DNA from: Scatophagus argus
Taxonomy: Eukaryota; Chordata; Actinopteri; Scatophagidae
Direction of reading: 5' to 3'
DNA length: 64,000 bases
Assembly (NCBI RefSeq): GCF_020382885.2
Contig: NC_058506.1
Coordinates: 6,076,001 to 6,140,000, forward strand
In this document: positions 27,040 through 40,967 of the stretch, piece after piece
Layout of the letters: each line of letters opens with the position of its first letter
How positions within the stretch are numbered: the stretch's first letter is position 1
The notes under the pieces: model-generated
The model's database searches: none
Told to the model about the DNA's origin: nothing
Seen by the model: the letters and a program-made list of their open reading frames with translations, nothing else
Position numbers and translations under genes: made by a program

Positions 27040-27262
27040 AACACATCATGCTTTGAGTTAAATGCTAACTTCATGCTGACAAGATTACATTAACAATGCC
27101 AACATGCTGACGTTGTACAAAGTACAGCTCGGGCTGATGGGAATGTCAGTTTTGCAGGTATTTCAGTGTACACCAGAGTATTAAATTTGAGATATTTCAG
27201 TGTGTACCCAATTTGTAGAACAACACGGTCATCCATAGAGCCATGCCACTAGCACAATTAAA
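27040..27262 (+). repeat. Interspersed repeat, left/middle part of the 'CATGCTGAC...AAAGTACAGCTC' family
   Basis: ATGCCAACATGCTGACG, AAAGTACAGCTCGGGCTGATGGGAATGTCAG, TTTTGCAGGTATTTCAG and CATCCATAGAGCCATGCCACTAGC match a percomorph repeat built of GCTAACATGC-like words. The portion containing the 'TCACCAAAGTCAG...TTTCATGGCAATCC' module is missing here but forms the repeat at 47,090-47,480. Confidence 0.65.
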
Positions 27263-28373
27263 AACATAAATATGAAAATAACTTAACTTGGGAACGCATA
27301 CCAGTTTTTTAATAGTTTTCTGAGGACGCTAAAATAAAAACATGGCAGTACACAACTAAAAGTTTATTATTAAGGTGTAAAACTTCATAGCGAATCAAAG
27401 CCCTTGAATTAATAACATTAACACAGAGACAAATGCAATAAAGAATAAGTTAACCTTTTTTTCTAACAGTGGATCATGTATGTGGTGTTTGTATGGTCAC
27501 TTACTCTCAGCCGAGTATGAGGAACTCTGTGTGAACACACTCCTAAGATATAGATGACTATATTCTCTGGCTGTATGTTTTTCAGACGCATCCCTTTGTT
27601 TTGGGGGGGCTGGGGGAGACGGCAGCAGAGACGAGAGATGACTATGCATTATTAAAGAGCCCTGAGTGCACTCGTGATGAATGTCTGCTAGTTAAATGGG
27701 AATGCGTGAAATCATCTGGGGCATTTTTTTATTGTTTGCTTTTGTCTGCCAGTTCCTTTGTTTTAGGTGAAATGGTGTGATAACCCCTGTGGGTTTTGTT
27801 TTTATCTCAGCAGCACAAATAAGTCTTTTGTCTGTCCTCTGTATTTTTTTTCTCCATCAATTCTAGGTTATATCAGTGCGAAAACACACTGAGAGTCATT
27901 CATCAACAGTTGCTTTCGTGATTCTCCTGCTTCTCCTGTGTGTGCCTTATTAGAGTAAGAACATTCTGTGCATGACCTTGTTCACACTTCTCTGTGATAG
28001 TTGAGCTGTCACCACTGAGCAAGTCTATCTGACTGACAAAGCTACAGCGGACAGAAGCCGTAACAGTGACTGTGTGTGTCCGAATCACAGCATGTGCTCT
28101 GGCAGACCAGATCCCCCCTCACCTCATTTGCCCTGGATGTCCCCCCTAACTCCTTGACCGTCCAATTACTTAGAATCACCCTGTCTAGCCAACCACTGTG
28201 ACGCATCTCTGTGTGTGTCTGCTGTCTCTTTATTAAACCAGCCGTTGATTTACGACAAGATAGAGATTCTTTAAATAGCCTGCACTCTGTTTGTGTCAAG
28301 GAGAAAGACAGAAGAGGGGACAAAGAGACTGACGAAAGTGTGTGTGTGTGTGTGTATATACGTGTTTTTATTA

Positions 28374-28605
28374 TCTCATGGGGACAAAAACAGCTACACG
28401 TGGGGACACATCTAACTTATGGGGACAAAATACAAGACTTGGTTTAAGGTTAGGTTGAGTTTGAGGTTTAGGTTAAGGTTAGGGTTAGGGTTAGGCAAGT
28501 TACGCTTTTAGTTTGAGTAGGTCTGCAGGAAATGAATGTAAGTCTATGTAATGTCCCCATTGGGCATGAAAACATACACTGCATGTGTATGTGTGTGTGT
28601 GTGGA
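28374..28605 (+). repeat. GGGGACA/TTAGGG composite repeat with (TG)n at both ends
   Basis: Three GGGGACA words (ATCTCATGGGGACA, ACGTGGGGACA, CTTATGGGGACA) precede a telomere-like run, AGGTTAAGGTTAGGGTTAGGGTTAGG at about 28,463-28,496. Then come ATGTAAGTCTATGTAATGTCCCC and (TG)n. (TG)n also precedes it at 28,338-28,354. The same architecture recurs at 32,537-32,664 (reverse complement) and 50,643-50,860 (reverse complement). It is a dispersed repeat, not a true telomere. Confidence 0.7.
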
Positions 28606-28799
28606 GGGGGGGGTTCACAGGACCAATCATCATGCTGCTGCCAGCTGAATTCACTTTGATCTATTGAGGTCAATGTGGAAATCATCTGAATCATGCTGTG
28701 ATTGGACAGACACCAGATAAGCAGAACTGCCCCTCACACACACATTCAAATGTACACGCACTGTAAAACATCTTGTGTTATTTATGCTGTCTGCTCATC

Positions 28800-29040
28800 A
28801 TTAGTATTTGACCCAACATAGAAAAGGCACCATGTTAGTGTGTATCTACTCAACACACTGATTTCTAAGCTAGGCTCTTGTCGTTGCTTGTGTCGTCCTT
28901 GTGTGGCTCTATGTAGAGTTGTATAGTATGTATATACATACTCTGTATTGTATTGTGTTGACTTGTCCCTATTGGAGGAACGTTGTCTCGTTTCACTGTG
29001 TACTGTACGACTGTAAATAGCTAAGAAGACAATAAAAACA
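28800..29040 (+). repeat. Possible retroposon 3' end
   Basis: The sequence GGAACGTTGTCTCGTTTCACTGTGTACTGTACGACTG ending in AATAGCTAAGAAGACAATAAAAAC resembles 3' ends of teleost LINEs (CGTTGTTTCACTG...TGACAATAAAAGC). It is degenerate and its boundaries are a guess. Confidence 0.35.
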
Positions 29041-32000
29041 CCTGGCTTAACTTCCAAACCAACGGATTTCATCAAGCATCTGACTATAAACTACAAAGCC
29101 ACCCTCAGGTTACGCAGACAAGCACACACACCTCATAACAAGACGGTGGTCAGGGATTACAGCGAAGGTACTGATGTGTTTGTAAAGAACTACTGCACTC
29201 TAGTGTTAAATTTCTGTCAACACAAGTTCAGATCAACATCTTCAGTGCAAGGTGGACAGAAATGTTCTAAAGACAGAAGAGAAGTAATGTGATGGGGAGG
29301 GATCATGAGTAAGAATTTTAGATTCAAGAGTCCATTATCATGGGGAAAATGCCCAGCAAACTTCCAGTGGACATACAGCCACAAAATCGATAAGGGCAGT
29401 TTGAATTCGACAGTAAAAAAAAAAAGTTACACTCAGACTATTCAAAACATTGTGATTAATACTTGTAAGATAGACTCAGCTTTATTGGCAGTATATATTT
29501 TTACATACACATACTGAATTCCTGTCAGACAAATGAGCTGAGTTTCCAATGGACTGCAGACAGCCCATTGATGGTTGATGTCTGGGAAAAGCTGCAGCCA
29601 TGTTAGGAAACTTTAACAACAATTTAAATTAACACAAATAATTAACAGCTCTAATTCCCATTACGGTATTTTGAACTACCTTAAAAGGGTAGCTCACAAG
29701 AGACAGATTAAAAGAAGCACAGTCAAAATACGCTTAATGAATATGGGGAACAAGTGTCATTATTACTACAAAAATGGAAGCCAATCTGAAAAACATACAA
29801 AGACTGAAACATTACAGAATGAAAACAAGCTTATAACAGAAAACCTGTCATTCTCACAGATGTCCACATGGGGGTGAGCTCTCACTAGCAATATGTCACA
29901 GTGTGTTTGAGTTCGCAGGACCAATTATGTTTTTACCTTTGGGGTAACTTTCAGTATGACTGCAGGCAACAGTGACATGAGCATTGTAGGGATAAAAAGC
30001 AAAAACTGGGAGCATTCTCTGATGATCTGATGAACAGTTCCTTGCAGTTTCTCAAAGGCTCATGGTAAAAACAATTATAGCTTTTCCTAATCGGATTATC
30101 ATTGGAAATAAAAGACTCCACAAACACAATTCCTGATAAAGTGTCAGTTGCAGAGATGCTGATTGGCCAGCTGGCACACCTCCTGAGTCAGGTTAACTGC
30201 ATCATAAGGACTGAATACACTGCATGTACTCACTGGCACATGACAGGGACACTCACTTTAAAACTGAGAATGAAAGCTGCACCCGTATGGATTCATTGTC
30301 AGACAACTACTGCTCTGAACCAGAGAATAACCACACTGCTGCATCAGAATCATTTGTCACACATTTATAGCATCTTTACAGCTGTGCTAAAAGATAAAAA
30401 CAATATATGTCCTCCTATGTTAAAATACATCTTGAGATTATGGATTTTAGCACTGACATCATTAAGTTTATTGAAAAAATGTCATGCTTTGGTTGCTAGC
30501 CCCTACAGAAAGCATGCATTAACGTCACTTTTTCACATGATACCACCCACCTCACCACAACCTGTCACAGAACAAGTCAACAGGTGCCTGTTATGAATGT
30601 GCAGGGGCTGTGACAATAGCAAAGAAGAGAACATATAGTTTCAAAGACTGATGTCATCAGAATCAACAATGAAATCCTCTATACACTGAGCAAAAATGGC
30701 ATATAAACACGAAGTATCCAATACAATGAAGGCAGTGTTTGGGAGAGTTGCATAATTAACGTGACCTAAAATCCAGACCTGATAGCAAACAGCACTGGGT
30801 TGCATTGCTCTCTTTTCCTTTGCCAAGTCCTTGAGGGTAGAACGCAATTATGATGCACCAACAAACAATGTCTGGTCCGACAGGGAGTTCCTTAACACTG
30901 TGCAAACAGCTTGAACTCGTGGAAGGAAGACACATCTTTCGAATGGAATAATCGCCTTCTATGTATAATGTTATGCCTATACTTTTAACCCTAGACCTGC
31001 AGACTCTGTGTATCTATAATTTCCACATGGGATCACACACAGTGACACTCAATACCCACGGCAGGAGCTCATGTGACCTGAAACTCTAATACTTTTTTCC
31101 TTTCTCTTACACTGACTTAACAGGTGGGTGAGTTTTCCTATCCTGAGTGGCATATTACAGAAATAACTATTATTATTACTGTTATGTTATTATGTTGTTG
31201 CATAAATAGAGAAACAAGCACTTGTGGCAAGTTTCTATTATGAAGAAAGTGTAAACCTTCCAATTCACTTATCTTTTTATTTATCCATCTGTTTCTCTAC
31301 CTAGTAACAGGAAGTGAACGTGATAAATGTAACACAAAAAGCCCACAACATAATAACCAAAGCACAATAGGACAGGGAACTGAGAATGTTTTCGTCTGCT
31401 TTGTACAGGTGTTTTAACACTGCTATACTTCAGTGAATATCACTGTTTGAATTTTTTATTCCCTGGTGTGTAGGTGACACCACCACAGCTTTTTTGAGAG
31501 GGTCACAGAAGGGAAGGAGTGACAAATGCTGGAGGAAATGATATGTCATAGCACTGAGAAAGAATAACCTTGTGCTCAGAGCAAAAAGAAAGTCGGATCA
31601 TGATAACATTGCCTACTGTGACAGCTATGAAAACTAAAAGTCTGAGCCAAGTCTCCTTCACAGAGGTGATCGCCCACGACAGCACATGAAAACAGTTTTC
31701 CTCTGGCTGCCATCTGACACGGTAACACTGTCACCATGAGAGCTTCACACACCAGCAGGGAGAACACGAGGTCTGCATTCAGGGACAGAACGAGACCATG
31801 ACTGTAATCACAACGTGTTTGCTGGACATTTCATACAGTGGAAATGAAACGACAAAAACACAGGAAACTAACCATGTGCAAAACATTTACATTTACCATT
31901 TTGAGCTCCTCGTCTGTCAAGTGTCCAACAACAAGGTATGACTAGATCAGATTACTGACACACCAATCACCATTTCATTACACAACTCTCCCTTCTCATT

Positions 32001-32536
32001 AATGAGCTGAATTTTTGTTTCATACCTTCAAAAACAGAAGCTTGACGCAACATGGCTGATCCATAAATTATAGATTTATTATTTGGTATTAGCAATTATG
32101 TGTTCTCATATTCATATTTCCAACAATATCCAAATGCCTGTTACCTGTCCGACATGTAACAGCTTATTTAACATAAGTTAAATAAGCTGTTGTTAGTGTC
32201 AGTGCACTCTCTTCATTTACAGCGGTAGACAATAGATAGTTGATTCAGAATAACTTTAGGATTGTTGTAGCTCTGCTAACAGGAGCTAACTAGCTAAATA
32301 TGGGTGTCTGTTTTCAAACCCGCTAATTTAAAAGAAGCAGGAAGCATGTTGACTGAAAGTTAATAGAGTGGTGACTGTTAGCAACACCATCATAAAAAGG
32401 GACATTATGAAACAAAATGGATTATCATGAAAATCATAAAACAAAACTTAATATAAAATAACATTCTTGTTGGAAAAAATGCTGATATAAAATAAAAACA
32501 GAATAAAAAGGCACGCTGAAATAAAAAAATGTCAAT

Positions 32537-32633
32537 AATACATCATGGGGACTTGCATTTTGTCCCCATAAGGAAGTTGAGACCCTACCCCACCTGTAAC
32601 TGTGTAAACAGATTTTGTCCCCACAAGGTAAGT

Positions 32634-32664
<31 letters not shown>
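32537..32664 (-). repeat. GGGGACA-family composite repeat with (AC)n
   Basis: CATGGGGACTTGCATTTTGTCCCCATAAGG, GAGACCCTACCCCACCTGTAAC and TTTTGTCCCCACAAGG lead directly into (AC)14. In reverse complement this is the same layout as 28,374-28,605, but the telomere-like core is nearly lost. Confidence 0.65.
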
Positions 32665-33004
32665 GCCCTCCAGCTTATTCCGCAACCACCAAACTGGGGG
32701 TCTCCATGGCAGCCATAGCAGCCAGCCAATCAGAAGTGATGTTTTGCTTTCTTTTATTTCAGACCAAGCGGAAGTTTTTCTAAAAGTTAACAATAAAAAA
32801 GAGCTGACCTGTTTGTGCATGTCTGCATCTGTATTATGTCAATAGAAGTCATAAATTAATAAGTGATTTAGTTTGCTTTTAACTGAGCTCATATGATGCA
32901 GCACAAGAAAAACAACTCGTTTTTTCAAGAGAGACTCAGAATGCTTGGGTACTGTGAAATATGTTCAAGTCTTACACCAGCTACATTATTATCAAATGGT
33001 AACC

Positions 33005-33053
33005 AAATGGCACTCTGATCAGAATCAGAGTGGCACTCTGATCAGAATCACTT
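33005..33053. repeat. Short direct duplication, two copies
   Basis: TGGCACTCTGATCAGAATCA occurs twice in tandem (about 33,008 and 33,031) separated by GAG. It looks like a recent local duplication. Confidence 0.9.
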
Positions 33054-35374
33054 TAGATATCAGAGACTGAGATCTAAGGTGACGAACAGAAAGCGGAAAC
33101 CTTTCTGAGAACTTAATGAAGAGAGGTGTCTTCTCTGCTCTGAGCTGGGAGACCACAGAAAAGGTGGGGTTGGCTGTTTTAGATAAATGTAATCTCCGTT
33201 TTACGTAGGTAATGTGCTCTTCCTGCATCTCTGTTCATTTACAAAGTGACAACAGCGGGACAGATTATTGACGTCACTTTTTTGGAAGACTCATGAGTGG
33301 ATTGTTCATTTAGCTGTGGTGTATGAATCAGTTAACTGACAGGAAAACCACCACTCTCAGCCGCCCCTTTGTTTCGCAGCTACTCATCTCAACTTGGTTT
33401 AAACTGAGAGACAACACACGGCATCATTAATGAGTTTGTGGTTCCTGTACCTCTGTATTCCCCTTTCTAAAATCCTAGCACTGAGCCATAATCTGAAGGA
33501 AAAACAGAAAGTGAAACGGCTGGTGCAATTCGTCTGGGCTCTGGTTATCAGATGAATCAGGGAGGGCTCGTGAAGGGTAACACAGCTCAGCCCTGCCTCA
33601 AGGGAGATGGGAACAGTAGCAGGGGTTTTTGTTGGTGGATGGAGGGTACAGCTAGATGATCACCACCTCTGTTAGCCTGCAGTCTCTCCCTGCTCCTCTT
33701 AAGGCACTTCCCAGCATAGCCATGTTCCTAATCACTGGGAGGTCAAAGCCTTGGTTGATTGTAAGATTTGATGCACATGTACAAAGAGGAGTGTGCCAAA
33801 GTCCCCTGAACAGTAAGCTGGTGGGAAATGAGGTACCAGTAATAAAGCTTTACTTTTTCAAGATATTACATTCACCATCATGAATCTGGTCCAGCACCTC
33901 AACCGCTTTCATTACTCAGTTTCGACAGTTAATAGTTGTGGCTGCTGACGTCAGCAGAATACATTGCATCACAGGATTTTATGTGAAGCAACTTCACTGG
34001 TTGTTATCTGAGCCTGGGGTTGTACTGAGGGAAATCCTGCTATGATGAAAAACCCCTTAAGAGCAATCTCAGAACCCATCAGCTATCATCTGACAATGAT
34101 TTACCCACTGAGGGAAACAGCCAGTGTTTCAGGGCTTTCTGTGTAGCCAGCACATATTCAGCAAACAACAGATATCTGAGCTGAAACTTCCTCTTTCATT
34201 CTCCAGCTATCGTTAACATTGCAACTACAAACATAAGATGAGAAAATGGCAAAAGAAGAAGAAATGAATGCAGTTGGATTTGACAGGGAATATCTACGAC
34301 TAGACTGTGTCACAGCTAGGGATGTCTGTTGATGGGGTCCAAATTGCCATACAGTGGTAAGTCTCATTAACCCCTATAGACACACAAGTTGGATGGCTAC
34401 ATCGCTATCAGACATAGCTGATGCATTTCAGACAATGCTTTCATCCTCTTTTATTCTCCATATCCCCTGATTGTAACGGAAGTCTGCTCAAATGCAATTG
34501 GTCAATGCTACTCAGACTACAAACCAAATACAAACAGAAACCAGGACACTTCTGCTACCAAAATTCTCTCTTGTCCCATATGCAGAATCTGTTCGTAGAG
34601 ATTACCACGCAAGTTACTCCACTTCTGTTATAGTTTCCAGGTTCATTTAAGATTATTAAGGTAGACTGCTTTAAAAAATTGAACAGTCAAAACAGAGAAA
34701 ACAGAAGATATAGGTGTATGTAGAATGTGGCCAACTCAGAGAGAAACCGATCACAATCTTTTGGTTTGTGAGCATGTGCCTCTTGTACTGTGCTGCTGTG
34801 CTTGATGTATCTATAGATTAGAGAGCACCAGGCAATGTTTAAGTGCTGATTTGCACTGCAAATCCTGGCCTTGCAGTTCACACCTCAGATGTAGAAGTAT
34901 GGTCAAGGCTTCCGCAGACACACAGACTCCTGCATCCACCTTCTGAACAAGCAATGATGCTGCAAAACCCACACCTCCTCTTCTATCACAGATGCATCCT
35001 GTCTGCCTGCCTGCAGAGCCACGATGACACGTTCATCACCAAGGTAACACGGGGACGAGCCAGTCCATAAATAGGATTTTAGTTTCAAGGTTTCAAAGCC
35101 ATGGGTTCTTTGACTACGTTCACTTTGAGAGGATTTTAGCTTTGAGAAATGTGAAAAAAAATTGTTGCATTGTCCCATTACTGCTCTACAAGAGGTTATA
35201 GGGGTAGGTGTTAAACAGCCACAAAGTATTAAAAAAATAGTCAAGTTAATGAAGTAGTGAAGTTATTTGACCTGAAACATGCAATAAAATTATCCGGCTG
35301 CATCATCACAGTATTAAGTCAAAGCTTTTTAAACGGGCAATAACTCTATCACAATCTCAATCTGTTGGTTTATA

Positions 35375-35662
35375 TCAGGGTTGAAACCAATTATTTTCAT
35401 TATTAATTTGTCATCATTCATTATTTCGATTAAGTCTTTGAAATGAGACCTTAACATATTAAGCTTACTATCATATATGACAAATATGCAAGAAATCCTC
35501 ACATTTGAACAGCTGAAACAAGCAAATATTAGACATTTTGCTTGAAAAGTGAAGAATTAATCGATATCAAAAATCGATTGTCTGTCCTGTCTGTCATTAA
35601 CTGTCTAACAGTCAACTCAGTAATTATTGGACTAATAGATTTAGCTTTAACCAGTGTCATAC
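35375..35662 (+). repeat. Degenerate interspersed repeat, same family as 6,810-7,262
   Basis: It opens with TTGAAACCAATTATTTTCATTATTAATTTG. It continues through TTACTATCATATATGACAAATATGCAAGAAATCCTCACATTTGAACAGCTG and TTTTGCTTGAAAAGTGAAG. It ends in ATTATTGGACTAATAGATTTAGC. It is more complete at its start than the 6.8-kb copy. Class uncertain. Confidence 0.65.
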
Positions 35663-38600
35663 CTGTCTAAATTTTATCTTTTCCAGCTTTATTTCTCTGG
35701 AAGTCTTCAGTGATTCCCCCATAACTGTTCAGCCACCCATGCCAAAGAATCTAAGATGCTTTCATTCCTTTATTTTGAATTGACATGTATGCTTCCGCCT
35801 CCTTCTCTTCTGGTGCATCGTCTCTGCTACGTGCTTCTGCCATTGCTAGCAGTAGAGGTGACTTGTACAGGGTATTTTTGTACTCCTATAATGTTGGTAA
35901 AGACTCATTTCAATAATTATAAATACTCTTGCTGAGTGTTAAAATAACTGGCTAGCCTTCCTGTGTCGACACACGCAGTAACTTACGGACAAGAAATGGA
36001 GACATATGAAATGTGAAACATAACGTTACTCAAAATGACAACAACTTGTTGTTAATATATTCTGAAAATGAAAACCAAACATGGACAGACTTCAAGCTGA
36101 ACTCCAGTCTGCCACAGTGTAAAATCTTCACTTCACAGTAAGATACTGTAGTAACTTGAGCTGCACACACAGTATTTACTGAGGCCTACAAGCCTACAAA
36201 CTGTAATTTGCATGTTTATGAGAAAAGTACTACACACCAAATAGTCTGAACTGCCATATACACCAGAGAGCGTTAAGATGGAAACAATATGACAGACTCA
36301 TAGTTCCCCTGCTGAACATGCTATTCAAGGCGGGTCTGGACAAGTCCTGCTTATCTGAGTGAAGACAGGACCAACCCAAGGGAAAGGAGGAATATGTCGT
36401 CATATCCAACAACAACTCTCTAGTAGAGTAAAGAGAACAGGTTTGTTCTCCAGCTTTCTGAGCATGTGTTGGTCGAACTACTTTCTTCTCATATCTAGTC
36501 ATCAACATCGACCAGGAAACAGTTAATCAGCATGTCCTTATGCCTACAACACAGGAAGTGTTGAGAACTGACCCTAGCAGGATGACACAGCATGTGCTGC
36601 CAAGACTGCCTGGTGATACAGTTTTATTCATTATGTTACAGTAGTCAGTCGTGCCAGAAAACACTAGGTCAGAAACCAGACATATTTTTGGGGAAAATAA
36701 TTTCCTAATCTGAAGTGAGTGATTTAACATTGAAGCAACTAGAAAATCACGAATGCAGTTATCTTTCTCTTCGGTGTTAATGCTGTCGGGTGCATGTTGG
36801 GTTTGATCGTTATTTCATTATCTCGGTATCGCATTCACACTCTGGGTCTAATAATACAGACTAAACATTGCAGTGCTAAGATTAAACATGTTTTATCCTT
36901 ACTGTGTGTTTCTACAGGTCACACCAAAGACTTCCAAAATGATGCACAGTCCAGAACACTAACATAAACTGTTTCAACATGTTGCCCACAAGGTTTTTAA
37001 AATCATTTCTATATCAGATTTTGGTTGTATCACTTACACAGGATTTCATAAACACTTGAAAATAATTTTCAAAACTTGTTTGAGTACTAGTGAACTGAGA
37101 TGAATGAAGACAGTTTGCTTTCTCTGCAGAATGTTTTCTGAGCAACCACATGCTTGGCAAAGTGTGTTATAGGTAAGAGGAACAGGAAACAGTTCTCTCA
37201 GCTGAGCCATCGTGTTGGCAAAGTGACTTAAAAACAAAGAAAGTGACTTAAGAACAACAGCTCTCAATAAACCGACCAGATGAACTTAAAGTAAACTGTC
37301 ACACTTATTGTGGGAGCGGTGATTATATCACCATTTAAACAGTGAGACATAACACTTTACTATGAGCCGTGGAGAAATAAAAAAAGATTTCTCTGCCCAT
37401 CACTTTTGCACAAAAAAAACAAAAACAAAAAATGACATTTCTCCTATAAAATGCTTTAAATTGTTAGAATAGCGGAAAACTGGAGTCTGTCTGGCACGAC
37501 TGGACTGAACTAATGCAAAACAAACACCAGTGGAAACTACTTTCAGATTAGATCAGCAAGATTTTTGAATCAACAAACTCCTAATAAGATAATAATGCTT
37601 TGTTTGTCTTGAAATAACAGTGAAATACTCCCGGTTTAGAACAACACTGTGCCATGAATCAGAGATGAATCAAGAACCACACAGAGAGTCCAGACCTATG
37701 ACTTCAGACACACATGACCTGATAGATGACCTCTTCCCAGCAAACACACATTGCACAAAGCCATCAGGGTGAGCAAGACCCCTGGTATGAGCCCACTGCT
37801 GGTGCGTATGTGTATGGGGGAGTGAAAGAGGACTGCATCCAATAATCCCAAATGACCACGGGCCAGGTGACTGCTGTTACTTCAATTGAGTGGGCAGCAG
37901 CCACTGAAAATGTTTCATGGTTTTCCCACAGCTTCACACACCCTCCATTGTCTTTAGCCACAATCACTGATTACCCCCAGTTGTCAGACCACAACATCAA
38001 TATCCTGTTGGACAACAAAGATGGAGTAGATTAAGAGCCTTACAGTAAGTGCTTTTCCTTCATGTTCCACAGGTTGATGGGAAATTACATCGCTTGACCC
38101 ACTGCACCGCAAAACAAACATTATATCGTGATCAGAAAACAATGCAGATGTTTTCTTTTCCCAGATCCATCCAATTTTAGATATGAGACAGGAGACAGCT
38201 CTAGTGACACAGGGTTTGTTGGTTGGCCAACGACCTATGTTCAGAGCCATGTCCCACACATTCATATCTCCTTTATAAAGTACGACATTTCAACAAAGGT
38301 GTCTCTTTAAATGACCTCAAATGTGACTTATACATGATTTCCCACTTTTGCTTCAAATGATTTCAACATCTAACCAGAGGTGGAGTCCCTTCCTCGGTCA
38401 GTTTTACAGATAGAAAAAGCTTTAGTGTCAGACTGCCTGGTTGTTACTGTTACCTGCTATTATTTTGGGATTCTAACTTCAAACACTAAAGCCGGTCGTC
38501 TACCAAATCCTTTAATAGAATTCAGACCACTTCATATCCAGCATCTCACTTAAGTTAACACTGAAAGCCATCAACAGACTGCAAGAGATAAAATTATGAG

Positions 38601-39188
38601 CTCACAGTTAGCACTGAAATGCCCGAAATCCTCAGATATTAATGAGTGGAACAGATTGGAGCACAAGGACGTGTCACAGAAAATGTTTTGTCGGCATAAA
38701 AGCCTTCCTCAATCTAGTCTCATGTTCAAGTTAGTCAGCGTCTCTTGACTCATGTCGTGCAGACAATCTCAGTCAATAATGTCACACTTGCATGAGGAAG
38801 TTCCAAAACCACAGCATTTATGATTGTGCATTTGTGAACAATTTAAGAATTGAGGGAATTATTTGCATTCTTGACAATAGTGAGATGAGAGAACTGATAG
38901 CACTCTCATATGTGTTCAGTAAATACGAAGCTAGAGTCAGGACAGTCACAGCTTTAAAACGTGCTGGTTGGTAGACTTTGTTATTTTGGGCAGGCACAGG
39001 ATAGCTGTTTTCCCTTGAAATTACAAACAATTCAGGGATTTTTACCATATATAAACTATAATGTCATGAAAGAATGATCATTCAGACTAATCATGAATCA
39101 TACTACCATCATAACGTCAGTCAAAATAATTGCAATATGATTATCTGATCATATCCGATCACCTGAAATGGACTGACAGATTGGAAAT

Positions 39189-39737
39189 ATGCGCTGCAGT
39201 CTGACAAGTTCACATTTCAGTATGTTTCTGGAAATCAAGGATGTCATGTCCTCCAGGCTAAACAGGAAACGGACCATCCAGATTGTTATCAGTGCAAAGC
39301 TCATAAACCAACATCTGAGATGGTATCCGGTGTGTTATGCCCATGGCGTGGGTAACTTGCACATCTGTAAAGGCACCATTATTGCTACATACAGATTTTG
39401 CAACATGTGCTGCCATCCAGGCAACATCTTCTTAGAAGCATCCCTGCTTATTTCAGCAAGGTCATAATCTGCATGTGTTACAACAGTGAGGCTTCGCAGC
39501 AGCGACAGATACTAAAATGGCCTGCCAGCAGTCCAGACCTGTCTGCCAATGAAAATGTGTACTGCATTATGGAGCCCAAAATATGACAGCAAGAGAAGTG
39601 AAGTCATGTATCGAGCAAGACTGGAAAAGAATTTCACTTTTAAAACTTCAACAATTAATGTCCTCAGTTCACAAACACTTGTTTAGTGAACTGAGATAGT
39701 GCATCACAGTGGTAAACATGCACCTGTCCCAATGTCT
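39189..39737 (+). pseudogene. Tc1-like transposase remnant (C-terminal half)
   Basis: The translations HGVGNLHICKGTI and, in another frame, WPASSPDLSANENVYCIMEPK match the catalytic-core and SPDLxPxEN motifs of a teleost Tc1-like (IS630/Tc1/mariner) transposase. The sequence continues to GTCCTCAGTTCACAAACACTTG and ACAGTGGTAAACATGCACCTGTCCCAA, the usual end of this family's coding region. At least one frameshift separates the two parts, and the region that should hold the second catalytic Asp (QQDN) is corrupted (AYFSKVIICM). The N-terminal DNA-binding part is absent. It cannot encode active transposase. Confidence 0.8.
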
Positions 39738-40967
39738 TTACTTTACCTACTGCTGAATTCACAGGATATGACATCAAACATCACCTGCCTGACAATCATA
39801 CAAGGGTGGGTAACAGTGAAACCTAAACTTAACTAATCCAAACCACATTTTAAAACATAAAGAGGCCGACTGTGTTAAAAGGGATTTTTTTGTTATTTGC
39901 AGCCAAAAAAAACAAAAGATCCTACTAGTGTGTGTGTTGTTACTGCCTCAGTTTCCCTAGCTCCCCACCCCAATTTCCTTCACCTCCTTTGAGGCTGATC
40001 TAAGACCACCACCACTTAGCTACAATTGAGAAGTCTGTTGTCAAAAGACCCCAGTTCCCACAGATCAGGCTCCTAGACAGACCACTCCATGCAGACTATT
40101 TCATACAAGGAAAATACTGTATACACTGCAAAAGCATTGCAGTTCACTAACAGGCAATGCCAAAAGCACACAGACAGAATATCACGGGCCCAGGCTGAGG
40201 TAAACCATTAGTCCGCATGGTGAAAAATAAACATTGCGGTGCTGAAGCAGAGGTTTAAACAGGAAATGTTCCTATTTTGCTGTTTTGCTCCCACCAGAAA
40301 ACTGTCATGTTGCAACATTGTTTGTAGTAATAGCCATTAATTCCTTGTAGTCAGATCTGATAGCTACAAGAGTTAAAACAACTGATAAAACAACAACAAA
40401 CACCAGGGTCTTTTTTGTCTCATATCATCAGTCTCTAATGGACGAGCTGGTGAGGAATCAAGAGCCACAAATAAATAAATCACATTACATCGCTGATCAA
40501 TTGTAAGTGACTGCAGACTGTAGGACAGTGAATGGGCTATGCTAAGATATTGACTGTCTATGTGCTGACCATCTGAGGTAATCAAAGTCAAATAAAATAC
40601 TTGTATTGGTTGGTAACAACTGACATGCAATATTTCATTTAATTATACAGCCATCAGCAGAGATGCTTAGTTCCCTTATGTGCTGCCCCCTGTACCATTT
40701 AAGATGTCTTTAGTTCCCTAATGTCAGGTCTCTTGCCACAAATGTATCAGCTCTGTCTGAGTCAGATCCTCACCCTGACTTTTCCACTGTCCATAATGGA
40801 GGCTCAAAGCCACTGCCATTGATTGAGCAGTTCTTTTGTGTTCTCCTTTGGCATGTCATCTTATTTTAGTTATAACGGATGCCTAGCAGGCTAACATTGA
40901 GCAGAAATATTTAAATTTCTCATTCTGATGGTGATAATCACAGCAGTCATAGTGCTGACATTATTAC

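Larger units (their letters stand above)
21903..40967. other. abr intron between the two alternative first exons
   Basis: About 19 kb without a supported coding exon. It holds microsatellites at about 24,391-24,427, 24,653-24,674 and 25,859-25,886, plus the interspersed repeats and the Tc1 remnant listed separately. The longest plus frame (30,102-30,596) starts at a non-ATG codon and has no recognisable homology. Nothing else can be named. Confidence 0.6.

Noticed and set aside
28463..28496. Interstitial telomere
   Set aside because: Only about three TTAGGG units inside a dispersed repeat that recurs in the window.
30102..30596. 164-codon plus-strand frame, long for an intron
   Set aside because: Starts at a non-ATG codon, no recognisable domain, and composition matches surrounding AT-rich intron.
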